Assembly: GCA_018304545.1 (NCBI GenBank)
Contig: JAGVVZ010000006.1
Location: forward strand, 40,239 to 104,238
Direction of reading: 5' to 3'
Origin: Candidatus Aenigmatarchaeota archaeon
GTDB taxonomy: Archaea; Aenigmatarchaeota; Aenigmatarchaeia; CG10238-14
Length of the DNA: 64,000 nt
Below are positions 27,589 to 37,994 of this stretch, in pieces. The notes under the pieces are model-generated. The model did not search any database and was not told the origin of the DNA. It saw only the letters and a list, made by a program, of their open reading frames with translations. Position 1 is the first letter of the stretch. Every line of letters begins with the position of its first letter. The position numbers and the translations under genes were made by a program.

Positions 27589-28572
27589 ATGGGATTCAAA
27601 TCTGTGTTTTCATCCGTATTTCCATTTATCCTTTTTTTCCTCGCATTCTTCTCCTTGTATAGTTCATCCATAACATTGCCGAAAATTATCACCGTTCAAT
27701 ACAAGATCTTTGAAATATTCATGAATAGTTTGAAAACGAATAGCTTAGCATATTCCTTCGAACAAGCATTCAGTTATCTGTGGACTGCTGTTCTGATGAA
27801 TTCATCTGTAGCCTTAATGCTGATTTCTATAGGAACTGTTATAACAATAAGATACGTGCAAGAAACTAATTCAAAACTCGTCATCCTGAGTGCTATTGTC
27901 TTCCTTACATCTGTATTTTTTACAACTAATTCGATAGAGCTGTCTATTACTGCAGTAGCCTTAGTTATATTCCATCTGATCACAATAAGATTTTTCGAAC
28001 CAAAAAAATACTCTATCTCAACAGGATATGCTTATGTAAAAAGAAATATAACAATCGTCACAACCGTTCTCTCTTTATGCATATTGGCTTTAATGACTGT
28101 GAATTCAAGTCTGTACGAAAAGGAAATACACGAAACCACCGTCAAGTCTATCTCTCTTGTTTTGCCAAACACAAACGAGATAGTTGCAGCACAGAAAGAA
28201 AAAGTGAATACGGATTCTGAATTCATAAGGTCGTTTATCATATATTCCCAGGAATCTTTGCCGATCGAAGAAAGGCAGTCATGCCAAAAAGTTTATACGG
28301 GCTGTTTAACAGCGGTGGATGAATACGAAAAGGCTTCTATTGAATCAACAGAAAAAAACGGCATTGGATTGGCTGTAGAAGATATACAAAATAGTTTTCC
28401 TATAATAAAATCCTTTGAAAAAACCACGCCTATATTCATCTCCATTCTGATATTCACTTTGCTTAGCGCTCTTTCGCCAATAGCCAGTATTTTTGGCGGT
28501 CTTCTGTATCTTATTTTGAATACAATAAAAAGGAACGAAACAAAAGATGAGAAAAATGTTTCTACCAAATGA
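27589..28572 (+). CDS. polytopic membrane protein of unknown function
   Basis: 327 aa; several hydrophobic segments around an extracytoplasmic loop. Confidence 0.6.
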   Translation: MGFKSVFSSVFPFILFFLAFFSLYSSSITLPKIITVQYKIFEIFMNSLKTNSLAYSFEQAFSYLWTAVLMNSSVALMLISIGTVITIRYVQETNSKLVILSAIVFLTSVFFTTNSIELSITAVALVIFHLITIRFFEPKKYSISTGYAYVKRNITIVTTVLSLCILALMTVNSSLYEKEIHETTVKSISLVLPNTNEIVAAQKEKVNTDSEFIRSFIIYSQESLPIEERQSCQKVYTGCLTAVDEYEKASIESTEKNGIGLAVEDIQNSFPIIKSFEKTTPIFISILIFTLLSALSPIASIFGGLLYLILNTIKRNETKDEKNVSTK

Positions 28573-28622
28573 GAGAAGAAAGTATTATTTACTTTGAGCG
28601 ATCATAATAATATTTAGGTTTC

Positions 28623-31600
28623 ATGCGAAAAGGGCATCTGTTGTTAGCTATCGGTGTTTTGTTACTCATCTCTTTCGGAGTCAAAGCAGACACAGTGAGC
28701 ACTCCATTAAATCAGTTCAATATATCTACTGATTTGATAACTTTAAACTGGGTAAATAATTATCAGACAAATCTGACAGTCCTGTCAAATTCCACAAATC
28801 AAGAGTTAATGGTTGAAATCCTAAACAACACTGCTATTGTCGCGGCAAACTATTCACAATCAAATACTCTTACATTATGCACGAGCGGAGAGGACGCGGC
28901 CAAGTATCACATTTCCGTGAAGAATGCAACAGGTTCGCTCAGTAATATCTTTTCAGTCGCTCCTAATGCATCTGTTCCAGAATCAAATATAACCATAATG
29001 GATAATATAGACTTCATCCATTTGCAGTGCAATCCTGGAAAATATTATTTGGGCACATTAACTTTCAGAAACAGGACACAAACAAACGAGACGTTGAATG
29101 CGTCGGTGACTATACACATACCTATCAGCGATAACAATACTCTTTCATCTTCAACAGGCATAGGCAGCTTCGGGGGCACACTACCGGCCAACAGTTCCAC
29201 CACCCAATCATACTACTTCAATACAAACAATATAACCAATGCTACAGGCATCTCCATAAACTTGTCCGGATGGTCTGCTTCACAAGATCTCGATGTATTT
29301 TTAATAGGAGACGACTCAAGACTGAAAGCAAAAAGCGTCAATAAAACGCATAATAATGAACAGCTTATTTACAATTTCCTCCCATCGTCATCTGCTTATT
29401 GGGAAATCAGAATCTTTGGAAATTCAACTTCTGCTATATCATATAGCGGGTCCATATCATACAGCACGTTGAACTCCTCGTCATATTTGATAGATTTCGG
29501 CAACATAAATGCGACCAATACCACTCAGCAGGCATTCACTTTAAGAAACGTAGGCAACATAACGATCAATAATGCAGATGAATCAAAAGAATTTTATCTG
29601 GTAAAAAGATTTGAAAATAACACGTCGAATAATTTTACCTTCCTTGTACCAGACTCTTCAATAGCATCAAAACTAAAAGCGACTCTTAATTGGACGGGAT
29701 TGGGCAACTATTCAATAAATTTGTTCACACCAAACGGAACCATTCTCTTAAGTTCTTTCAATAGAGACAGGTTCGGGCATATAGCTGCTGTGGAGCAGGA
29801 AATATATAATGAAACCACGGCCATAGAAAAAGGCATCTGGAAACTCCAAGTAAGAAATATGACGAACGATACTACAGAAACGTACACTGCTACTGTTTAT
29901 ATGTATGTGAATGCCTCGCAATGGATAGCCACAAATTATACGACCATGACGTTCAACAAAACAAACTTGGATAATTTTACAAAAACAGTCGGGGCAAATT
30001 TCACTGTTCCCAACAATACATTAGACGGTTCGTATGAAGGGTTTTTGATTTATGGGGCCACAAAATTGAGGATACCGGTAAAGTCAGATGTGAGGACCGG
30101 GTTGCTTGTAGTGAACAATACCATAAACTCCACGATCATATCATTGGATGAAAACCTTTACGGCAATGTGACAAGAGTTTTGAATATAACGCTGAATAAT
30201 ACTGGAAGATTTGACTTGCCTTTAGCTACGACAAATTCTTCCAATGCAATAAAACTTACCACAAACTCCAGCAATTATATTAACTTCACATACGATGCTC
30301 TGCCAACAACTCTATCAGCAAACAGTAATCATACTTTGAACATCACATTCCCGATAAACACGAGCCTGACTGAGAACAAGGCAGGTGTTTATGAAGGCTG
30401 GTTGTATTTCAATGCTACAGACTCCCATCCTTATGGAGGATTTAATTTAACTTTGAAGATCAACTTGACAGATCTTTTGAGAGTCGATGTTCTTGACATG
30501 CTCTCTGTCGACGGCAACAATGTGGTGGAAAACAACACAATAAATGAAACGATGAAGGCCGTGTTCAATGTCTATTACATAAACGGTACGAGAATAGATA
30601 CGATAAATGAAACTAACGTCACTTCAGTATTTCTCACAGAAAATAATATTACGTCACAAAGAATACCATCTTCAGGCAGCCTAATAAAATCAAAAGGCAG
30701 CGAGCCTGTTAACATCGGAGGCAATTATTCAATCAATTCTACAATTCAGGATAACAGAGTTGGCGGGAGATACAGGGCTTTCGTCGTTGTCAACTTCACC
30801 AGAGACGATTCTAGAACATTCAATGGACAGGGAAGCTTCTCTCCATTCTCTATCAATAATACAGGACTCTATATGCGATCTAATATTACAGGGTGCAGTT
30901 TCTCTGATGACTCGTGCTCTGGCGGTATAAGCATTGGCAACTCTTCCACAGCTAAACTGCATGTCAACGTCACAAACTATGGCCTCTCGATAAACTCATC
31001 AGCCAATATAAATGTGACGGAAAACTGCGGCGGATATTCTGTTTCAAATCCCTCGTACTCGAACTGCCCGTCCACAAGTTTCGTGCCAACTCCAGGATCT
31101 TCCATATGCATTGCAACATTCACAATTACCGCTGGAAGCACTGCCGCTTCCTCATGCACTCTGACAGTCAACGGCACGCCTTCAAATATGTGGTACAATC
31201 CTGCCGGAGTCACTGTTGCTGTCACCGTCACTGCACCGTCGTCATCCAGTAGCAGTTCTACCTCATCATCTGGCGGAGCAGGAGCAACAACAACTGAAAC
31301 TTTATTAACAGCTGAACAAGAACAAACAACACCTGAAGGCGAACCGGCTGTTTATTTAGAATTTACATCATACGCCTCTATCATTTCAATAACACAAGGC
31401 CAGAACAGAACTGAGAGCATTATGGTAAGCAATATAAATGATACAGAATGGCAAGATGTCAAACTAGAAATAAGCGGTATAGAAAACTGGTATGCTATCA
31501 CTCCGTCAAATAAAATGCAAATAGATCCTTTGTCCAATCACACATATACTGTTAAATTTTCAATACCTGAAAATGCGAGTGTAAAAGATTACTACGGCAA

Positions 31601-32150
31601 GTTTGTTGCTAAAAGTGATTTTGCTACGGTCAATACAGATTTCACATTAAGAATACTTCCGGGATCGCAGGTACAAAGCGGGGTGAATATAACTCTGGAT
31701 TTATTGAAGATCAAAATAAGTGATCTGGAGAAGCAGATAGAAGATTTGAAAGATAAAGGGAGAAACACTACTGAAGTTGAGGCCAAACTAACTGAACTGA
31801 AAAGTAGATATGCGCAAGCAGTAGATTACAATAACAAGGGCGATGCCAGATCTGCATATGATCTAATAGATGATGTCGAAAAATTAGCTTCGGACACTTC
31901 TGAATTAATTAACACGTCATTCCCTCCTAAAAAAACCAGCACTTTAGGAAAAATAGTAAAATGGGCGATAATCGCTGTTGCTATAGGCGGCGTCATTATA
32001 CTAGGATATCTATTATGGCCAAGTTCTGAAGGATTCAAAACAGAGAAAGGATTTACACCTAAGGGGCCAAAGGAAGAAACTAAAAACAAAATAAAAGACG
32101 AGTTTGAAAAATTAAAACAACGATGGAAAAATTTAAGAGAGAAAAAGTGA
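28623..32150 (+). CDS. giant surface glycoprotein-like protein with C-terminal TM
   Basis: 1175 aa; signal peptide, very many N-x-S/T sequons, Ser-rich linker, coiled coil, TM and charged tail. Confidence 0.8.
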   Translation: MRKGHLLLAIGVLLLISFGVKADTVSTPLNQFNISTDLITLNWVNNYQTNLTVLSNSTNQELMVEILNNTAIVAANYSQSNTLTLCTSGEDAAKYHISVKNATGSLSNIFSVAPNASVPESNITIMDNIDFIHLQCNPGKYYLGTLTFRNRTQTNETLNASVTIHIPISDNNTLSSSTGIGSFGGTLPANSSTTQSYYFNTNNITNATGISINLSGWSASQDLDVFLIGDDSRLKAKSVNKTHNNEQLIYNFLPSSSAYWEIRIFGNSTSAISYSGSISYSTLNSSSYLIDFGNINATNTTQQAFTLRNVGNITINNADESKEFYLVKRFENNTSNNFTFLVPDSSIASKLKATLNWTGLGNYSINLFTPNGTILLSSFNRDRFGHIAAVEQEIYNETTAIEKGIWKLQVRNMTNDTTETYTATVYMYVNASQWIATNYTTMTFNKTNLDNFTKTVGANFTVPNNTLDGSYEGFLIYGATKLRIPVKSDVRTGLLVVNNTINSTIISLDENLYGNVTRVLNITLNNTGRFDLPLATTNSSNAIKLTTNSSNYINFTYDALPTTLSANSNHTLNITFPINTSLTENKAGVYEGWLYFNATDSHPYGGFNLTLKINLTDLLRVDVLDMLSVDGNNVVENNTINETMKAVFNVYYINGTRIDTINETNVTSVFLTENNITSQRIPSSGSLIKSKGSEPVNIGGNYSINSTIQDNRVGGRYRAFVVVNFTRDDSRTFNGQGSFSPFSINNTGLYMRSNITGCSFSDDSCSGGISIGNSSTAKLHVNVTNYGLSINSSANINVTENCGGYSVSNPSYSNCPSTSFVPTPGSSICIATFTITAGSTAASSCTLTVNGTPSNMWYNPAGVTVAVTVTAPSSSSSSSTSSSGGAGATTTETLLTAEQEQTTPEGEPAVYLEFTSYASIISITQGQNRTESIMVSNINDTEWQDVKLEISGIENWYAITPSNKMQIDPLSNHTYTVKFSIPENASVKDYYGKFVAKSDFATVNTDFTLRILPGSQVQSGVNITLDLLKIKISDLEKQIEDLKDKGRNTTEVEAKLTELKSRYAQAVDYNNKGDARSAYDLIDDVEKLASDTSELINTSFPPKKTSTLGKIVKWAIIAVAIGGVIILGYLLWPSSEGFKTEKGFTPKGPKEETKNKIKDEFEKLKQRWKNLREKK

Positions 32151-32507
32151 TCATACTTCCAGCGGGCATTCTGTGTTTATATATACAGAGCTTAAATTAT
32201 TCCCTTCTCTTATTTTCTTGCAAATACTGCATATGTTGGACGTAATCTCAAGCGTGCTTACTTTTTCATTTTTGATTATTCCCGTAAGGTCACGTATCAT
32301 TTCTATCACTTCTGGATTCTTTTCTAACAATTTAATTTTAGAACCCCTTGACTGCTTAAGATATTGAGACACGGCAGGTTGAGTTAATCCAAGCAAACGA
32401 GCCACTTCTTTTTGGGTAAGACCGTGATTATCTATAAGCTCTCTTGTCACTATCGATCGCACTGCTGGTAAAAATTCTGTTGCTATATTTTCGCAAAAGG
32501 GCTTCAT
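32151..32507 (-). CDS. XRE-like HTH transcriptional regulator with C-terminal Cys motif (COG2522-like)
   Basis: 118 aa; LTQKEVARLLGLTQPAVSQYLK; ICSICKKI. Confidence 0.75.
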   Translation of the reverse strand: MKPFCENIATEFLPAVRSIVTRELIDNHGLTQKEVARLLGLTQPAVSQYLKQSRGSKIKLLEKNPEVIEMIRDLTGIIKNEKVSTLEITSNICSICKKIREGNNLSSVYINTECPLEV

Positions 32508-32597
32508 GATTATAAATTATCTATCGAATTTATATGCCTATTGAAATATTCATTTCCTGAAAGAAAGGAATTAAAATTTGAGCAACAATCTATTATT

Positions 32598-32786
32598 ATG
32601 AGTGAAATAGCTAATTATTTATTAGCCGGCTATGTTGTTTTCAATCTTGGCTGGTATGCTTTGAAAGGTGCATATCTAATTTCAGGCATTCCTAGAACAG
32701 GAGAAGAAAGCAATCGATATTTTTGGTTGCCCGTTCCATTTGATATAATAGGTGCGGGTCTAGAAAACAGAAGAAGACAAACATAA
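32598..32786 (+). CDS. small membrane protein
   Basis: MSEIANYLLAGYVVFNLGWYALKGAYLISG...; start at 32598 preferred over 32541. Confidence 0.45.
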   Translation: MSEIANYLLAGYVVFNLGWYALKGAYLISGIPRTGEESNRYFWLPVPFDIIGAGLENRRRQT

Positions 32787-32916
32787 GATAATTCTCTATC
32801 ATATTCAATTAGCAAATTATAGAAACTGAATAAAATTTATGAAACTACAATAAAATTTTAAAGAAACATAAATTTATAGAAGTTAAAAGGAAGGTATTAG
32901 TTTTTGTTTTTGGTAA

Positions 32917-33714
32917 ATGTTTAAGATTCTTATGATTTGTGTTTATAGCCCTCCTTTTCAAGATCTCGTAAGAGAATTCTATGAAAATGGATGGGAAACA
33001 AGAGAAAAAACCCAAGAATTATTTTTAGCGGTTGGAAATGGATTAACGTCATATGCTTTTGATTATGTTTTATCAAACACGCCTGCATATTCCTCAGGAA
33101 AACCTAGAGCGATTTATGCGGGCGCCGTGGCAAGAGGAGGATTTGGCATGTTTAGAAGACAAACTCTCGATTTAATAGAATTCGCCGCTGAAGTTCCTGT
33201 TATACCTTTTGGATTGGGTGCAAGCAGAGATCACGAGCGTCCTGACGAATTACCAGCAGACGTATACTGGGATACTCTCGGAGACCATGACTTAACAGAT
33301 AGTGTTGTTATGGTTTATGATTTCGGATTATCAACTGCAGGAACAGTTCACGGTGTAGTCAATGCTTTAAGACCAAGAGGCCTTGATAATAGAAATTTGA
33401 TTTTCTTATTAGGCGCAGCATGTTTAGAACAGAGCGGGAAAAGATTAAACGAGGTTGCAGATGGAATGCATGCTGTTGTTGGTTCTGAGTGGAGATATAG
33501 AACGCAGAATCCCGGCATGTTCTATTTGGATCAAATGAAAGCAGGTAATGAATGGGTAGCCATGAATCCACAAGATTGGGGAGATTGTGTATCAAGATTA
33601 GAAACAGTAGGGGATATAGAGTTATTTTTGAGTTTAATCGGAGAAACTTTGCAACTATCTCCTCAAGATAGAGCATTGCTGTTTGAAAGATATAAGAGTA
33701 GTTTAGGAAACTAA
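32917..33714 (+). CDS. phosphoribosyltransferase-like protein
   Basis: 265 aa; VVMVYDFGLSTAGTVHGVVNAL and RNLIFLLGAACLEQSGKRL resemble a PRTase PRPP loop (D-x-G-x-S-T-A-G-T). Confidence 0.45.
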   Translation: MFKILMICVYSPPFQDLVREFYENGWETREKTQELFLAVGNGLTSYAFDYVLSNTPAYSSGKPRAIYAGAVARGGFGMFRRQTLDLIEFAAEVPVIPFGLGASRDHERPDELPADVYWDTLGDHDLTDSVVMVYDFGLSTAGTVHGVVNALRPRGLDNRNLIFLLGAACLEQSGKRLNEVADGMHAVVGSEWRYRTQNPGMFYLDQMKAGNEWVAMNPQDWGDCVSRLETVGDIELFLSLIGETLQLSPQDRALLFERYKSSLGN

Positions 33715-34392
33715 TTATTTATCCACTAATCTGGCCTTCTTTATATCCAAGTAACCGCTTTGCTCTTTATTATTCCATATTACTTCCGAATCAACTATCT
33801 CAATTTTTTTCTTGAAGATAGGACAATCGACAACCAGACTTTCTCCCTCGCCGCCTTCGAGAACTAAACTGATTTTATATTTCTCATGCAATTTCAACAT
33901 ATCATCTATCGTCTTGCTATCTAGTTTTCTTCCTAGCCATGACTTATCGAATCCGTCAGCAGATACAGCAACGATTCTTACATCGAATTTCAATGCAACC
34001 GTATCTCTTAAAAATTTCTCAGGATCCACGCCCCAGAATGGAGCCAAGCATTGCACTCCTAACTGATTGCAAACATTAACAATCCTTTCTTTCTGATAAT
34101 TGCTCGCAATGCCACCGCATGCAACTGCATCTATTTTTAGTTTGGACAAAACATGTTTCATTTCTTCAACTTCCTTTTCTTTTATTCCGGAAGTTTTCTC
34201 TTTAATCAGAGGAATTCCAACGGCTTCAGCCGACAGATCAGTGAGATGAATATTCGGGATATGAAACATATACGAGTCTGCCCGCTCAGAGACAAACGTG
34301 ACCAGATGCTTTACATCATATCCTCTTTCTATGCACCAATGCAACGTTCTCGTACTGTCCTTCCCGCCAGAGAATAATACTGCCACTTTCAT
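33715..34392 (-). CDS. diphthine--ammonia ligase-like ATP-PPase (Dph6 family)
   Basis: 225 aa; LFSGGKDST PP-loop; EGGEGESLVVDCPIFKKKI. Confidence 0.82.
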   Translation of the reverse strand: MKVAVLFSGGKDSTRTLHWCIERGYDVKHLVTFVSERADSYMFHIPNIHLTDLSAEAVGIPLIKEKTSGIKEKEVEEMKHVLSKLKIDAVACGGIASNYQKERIVNVCNQLGVQCLAPFWGVDPEKFLRDTVALKFDVRIVAVSADGFDKSWLGRKLDSKTIDDMLKLHEKYKISLVLEGGEGESLVVDCPIFKKKIEIVDSEVIWNNKEQSGYLDIKKARLVDK

Positions 34393-34478
34393 TTTAACTC
34401 ATATTATAGTTAAGCGCAGGTTTTTAAAGCTGATTCCGAGTAGAAATGCTTAATTGCTTTACTGACTAATCATAAGAT

Positions 34479-34955
34479 ATGAAAGATGAAATAGAAAAGG
34501 AGTATAAAAAACTACAAAATAAATATCAACTTCCTGATATTAAAAAACTGGAAAAGGAATTTGACCTTAAGTTTGATAAACCTACATCCATACTCCAGGA
34601 TACAATAGATGGTATAACAAACGAAATATCAGACATTTCAAAAATGTTGGAATCATTGATTTTCGTTGATTCCGGCAACCCGCCTATTCATCTTTATGAA
34701 TCAAAGATGCTGAGCGACAAAGACATAGACACTTTTGGCTTACTGAAAGAGTTAATGTCAACTTACTGGACCGGGAAAAGAATAAAGATACAGGGTAATG
34801 AGAAAGAGATGGTAAGCTTTGTCAAAAAAAGCATGGAAAAATGGGAAAAGAATATAAAGCCAAAAATAATTGAGTTGTCTGAGATTTTCGAAACTGGATG
34901 GAAGAACGCAAAATTAAGAGAACTGGAAGACAACCATATGAGCTATTTGGGATGA
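34479..34955 (+). CDS. protein of unknown function
   Basis: 158-aa Lys/Glu-rich ORF. Confidence 0.5.
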   Translation: MKDEIEKEYKKLQNKYQLPDIKKLEKEFDLKFDKPTSILQDTIDGITNEISDISKMLESLIFVDSGNPPIHLYESKMLSDKDIDTFGLLKELMSTYWTGKRIKIQGNEKEMVSFVKKSMEKWEKNIKPKIIELSEIFETGWKNAKLRELEDNHMSYLG

Positions 34956-35020
34956 GTCCTGAAGAACGGTCTTGAGAATTAAATATAAAAGTATATCTTG
35001 AATATTAATTCTAGATTAGT

Positions 35021-35233
35021 ATGAACGATTATCAACAAGGTCCAAACGTTGAGTCTCCTTTCTATACTGTCGGCGAATTAGCTGTATATCTGCGTGTATG
35101 CGAGGCGACTATATATAGAATGGCTAAGAAGGGAACGATTCCTGGAGCGCAAATTGGTAGATCATGGAGATTTCATAAAGATACGATAGAGAAATGGATA
35201 AGAGAAAATAGTCAATACCAACTTCAAGGATAA
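35021..35233 (+). CDS. excisionase/AlpA-like HTH protein
   Basis: 70 aa; YTVGELAVYLRVCEATIYRMAKKGTIPGAQIGRSWRFHKDTIEKWIREN. Confidence 0.85.
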   Translation: MNDYQQGPNVESPFYTVGELAVYLRVCEATIYRMAKKGTIPGAQIGRSWRFHKDTIEKWIRENSQYQLQG

Positions 35234-35500
35234 TTATTCAATATTTATTCTAGTTCCCATTGCTTGTCCTGGCAGATTTCTTTCAAATTTGGCTCTCACG
35301 ATACCTTTGTTGCCATGCACACCTGTAATTTGGCCCTTAAACTCTTTGCCCGAAGGTGATTTCCATAGCAATGATTTGCCAAGCAGTTTTTCAGCTTTTT
35401 CTTTGCTGTCTACATTATTAATTTCAACAAGCAACTGGTTCGTATTTTGAGTATGTCTGCCTCTTCTGTAACTTAAAATAATGCCATTCATAACAATCAT
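35234..35500 (-). CDS. rpl35ae: ribosomal protein L35Ae
   Basis: 88 aa; GIILSYRRGRHTQNTNQLLVEI...GKSLLWKSPSGKEFKGQITGVHGNKGIVRAKFERNLPGQAMGTRINI. Confidence 0.9.
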   Translation of the reverse strand: MIVMNGIILSYRRGRHTQNTNQLLVEINNVDSKEKAEKLLGKSLLWKSPSGKEFKGQITGVHGNKGIVRAKFERNLPGQAMGTRINIE

Positions 35501-35581
35501 CTATTATATTTGTATTTTTATACTTTACCATTAATCATTAAAATGTATCACTGCCCATAAAAACATCTAATATTATGAAAA

Positions 35582-36118
35582 CTAAGCTTTCTCATAATCA
35601 ATCATCCTTGCGTATAATTTGCAGACATAACTGTATCTCCTAGTACCTGGTGTTATCCGTCCTCTCACATATTCTATTATCTCATCTCTTCGATCCACCA
35701 AATCTCTTCTTACATCTCTTATACAATCATAAGCTATGCTTAATCCAAAGGGACCTATACCTTCAGTGTAGTCTGTATTCAAACTTAAAACTTTTGCAAT
35801 TGGAAGTTCTAAAGGTTTGAATCTTCCAGAAGGTATGTCTGCGATTTGCGGTATATCTGGTGAACTGCCTCTCGAACCTGATTGGGTGCCATATATCATA
35901 GCAGTGACAAAACGTGTTTCAATCAACGCGCTTCTATTCAAAAAAGGTGTTTGCAAATATTCTTTCCACAACGCTGAATCAAATAAATAGCTTAATGGAT
36001 CTTCAATAGGAAATTCTGGACTGGTCAAGGCTTTTTGGATTCTATAAGGAACATAGACGGTTAAGAAAAACGGTTTTCTATATCCACCGTGGGCAAGCTG
36101 GATTTCTCTTGATAGCAT
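35582..36118 (-). CDS. protein of unknown function
   Basis: 178-aa ORF. Confidence 0.5.
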   Translation of the reverse strand: MLSREIQLAHGGYRKPFFLTVYVPYRIQKALTSPEFPIEDPLSYLFDSALWKEYLQTPFLNRSALIETRFVTAMIYGTQSGSRGSSPDIPQIADIPSGRFKPLELPIAKVLSLNTDYTEGIGPFGLSIAYDCIRDVRRDLVDRRDEIIEYVRGRITPGTRRYSYVCKLYARMIDYEKA

Positions 36119-36160
36119 AATCCAGAATTCAAAAGTTAAAGCTAAATCTGTTTCTTTGTC

Positions 36161-36838
36161 TCAGTGGCTGTTATATTTTAGTTTCCTCGCACAACTGAGT
36201 TGGCGTGTAAATTCTCTAAATCCTAAAAATTTGACATAACTAATCCACATGCCAACATCCTTTAAAAAACCTATGATACCTGATTTTTGGATTTTGAATA
36301 CTTGACCCACATTTCCCAAAATTACAATGCCTGTCTTGGATTTATTAAGAAATATTTTATTCATAGCCGGTTCCAGCAAATAGTCTCCAAAATCGAAAAT
36401 TTCAACATTTCTAATCAATTTATTTTTATAGACTGCTCTCTGTCCTGTGTATGCCGTTGAGAAACCTATAAGTTTTGAGAAAAACATATCTCTTTCCCAT
36501 TCACCCAATATCATGTCGCAGTTGTTATCTGCCATCTCCTTCAACATAGCATCAGCATGATACGTCTTGAAATTCGTAATGTCCGAATCGAGAAACAATA
36601 ATATATTCGACCTGGCTTCAAAAACACCGCTCCTTATGGCAGCAGATTTTCCTAAGTTCTTTTCGTGAGTTATTAATCTTATCCCTCTTATACTATCCAA
36701 AATTTTTTTAGTATAAAGATCGGAGCCATCGTCCACAATTATTATTTCTCTTATCAGTTTTGATTTTTTGATTTCATTTATAATCGGAATGATTCTTTTG
36801 CCTTCATTATGACATGGGATTATAACAGAGGCTTTCAT
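36161..36838 (-). CDS. family 2 glycosyltransferase
   Basis: 225 aa; MKASVIIPCHNEGKRI, REIIIVDDGS, ILLFLDSDI. Confidence 0.88.
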   Translation of the reverse strand: MKASVIIPCHNEGKRIIPIINEIKKSKLIREIIIVDDGSDLYTKKILDSIRGIRLITHEKNLGKSAAIRSGVFEARSNILLFLDSDITNFKTYHADAMLKEMADNNCDMILGEWERDMFFSKLIGFSTAYTGQRAVYKNKLIRNVEIFDFGDYLLEPAMNKIFLNKSKTGIVILGNVGQVFKIQKSGIIGFLKDVGMWISYVKFLGFREFTRQLSCARKLKYNSH

Positions 36839-36869
36839 AAAAAATATTTATCGGGTCAGAATCTAATAG

Positions 36870-37994
36870 CTAATTTTTATCTTCTTTTATAGCTCTGGAA
36901 AGATCCCTTATTAGATTGCGAACATATTCTCTCATCCTGTAAACTTCCTTTTCATCTAATTTATCAACCTTATGCTTGTCAGCTAAATCTTTCATTATTT
37001 CTATTTTCTTCCACATATCCCAATAGTAACCGTCGACCATGTGCTTGTCAACTATCTCTCTCTTGAATGTCTCGCTTACTTTCTTCTCATCTTCTGGCAT
37101 CTTCTTTAAGCTGCTCAATGCAGATATAGCTGCCTTACGCATCACGTCATAAGTCCTTTCCAAAACCTTTTCCTTTTTCCTCGTCTCTAAGATCGATAGC
37201 AGGTCATACATTTTATTAATGAACTCATCTGACTTATCTATCCACTCATCGACAAAAGCACCAGTAACATCCATTAGTTCTTTATGCTCTATTTTCTTTC
37301 TTACTTCAATTATATCTCTCAGCCAATCTGCGTATTTTTGTTCGAGTATGCCTGGTTCAACCAGATATTTTATCACTTCATCATGCGCCTTGTTGGGAAC
37401 TGGCGGCTCTAAACCCATAAACATGAGCACTGCCTGAGCTGTATTCAAAATGGCATAATAGCAATCCTCAGCAAGCATCAGCAGCTTTACTGTCTTCGCA
37501 CGCATTATTTTTTTAGGTGCGCCATCCATATAGCTTTCCACTGCCTCTCTTGTAGCAGGGATTTTGCCCATCTCCAGTAATCTCTTGAAAGGTGTGAAGA
37601 ATCCCGTATCATAAATCGCCTTGCCTTCTTTTATGAAATTGTAAATGATCGGATGTGCCACCCGAGCAAAGTCCATAAATTCTGTCAGCGTATATAACGG
37701 CTGGACGGAAATTGCCAGTGATATATCTTGAGCCATTTTCACAATGTCGCTATCAATTCTTGCCTTCTCATCCATTTCTATTGGCTTATCAGTATCATCT
37801 ATAACAACGAACAGATCCACATCTGATTTCTGTTGAAACTCGCCCCTGGCAACCGATCCCATAATCACAATGCATTTGATCCTTTCTTTATATTTATCAA
37901 TAACCTGTTTCTTCAGTTTTTCAACGTTGGGCATTATATCTTTTGAGTCTATAGTTACTAGCTCCTCTTTCTTCTGTTCAGGTTTTTTAATCAT
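36870..37994 (-). CDS. nucleotidyltransferase (MNT)-HEPN-like fusion protein
   Basis: 374 aa; GSVARGEFQQKSDVDLFVVIDD; helical C-terminus with RKKIEH. Confidence 0.75.
   Translation of the reverse strand: MIKKPEQKKEELVTIDSKDIMPNVEKLKKQVIDKYKERIKCIVIMGSVARGEFQQKSDVDLFVVIDDTDKPIEMDEKARIDSDIVKMAQDISLAISVQPLYTLTEFMDFARVAHPIIYNFIKEGKAIYDTGFFTPFKRLLEMGKIPATREAVESYMDGAPKKIMRAKTVKLLMLAEDCYYAILNTAQAVLMFMGLEPPVPNKAHDEVIKYLVEPGILEQKYADWLRDIIEVRKKIEHKELMDVTGAFVDEWIDKSDEFINKMYDLLSILETRKKEKVLERTYDVMRKAAISALSSLKKMPEDEKKVSETFKREIVDKHMVDGYYWDMWKKIEIMKDLADKHKVDKLDEKEVYRMREYVRNLIRDLSRAIKEDKN

Noticed and set aside
35021-35233. Excisionase-like gene as evidence of a second mobile element
   Set aside because: No integrase, att repeat or other mobile genes nearby; neighbours include a ribosomal protein gene.
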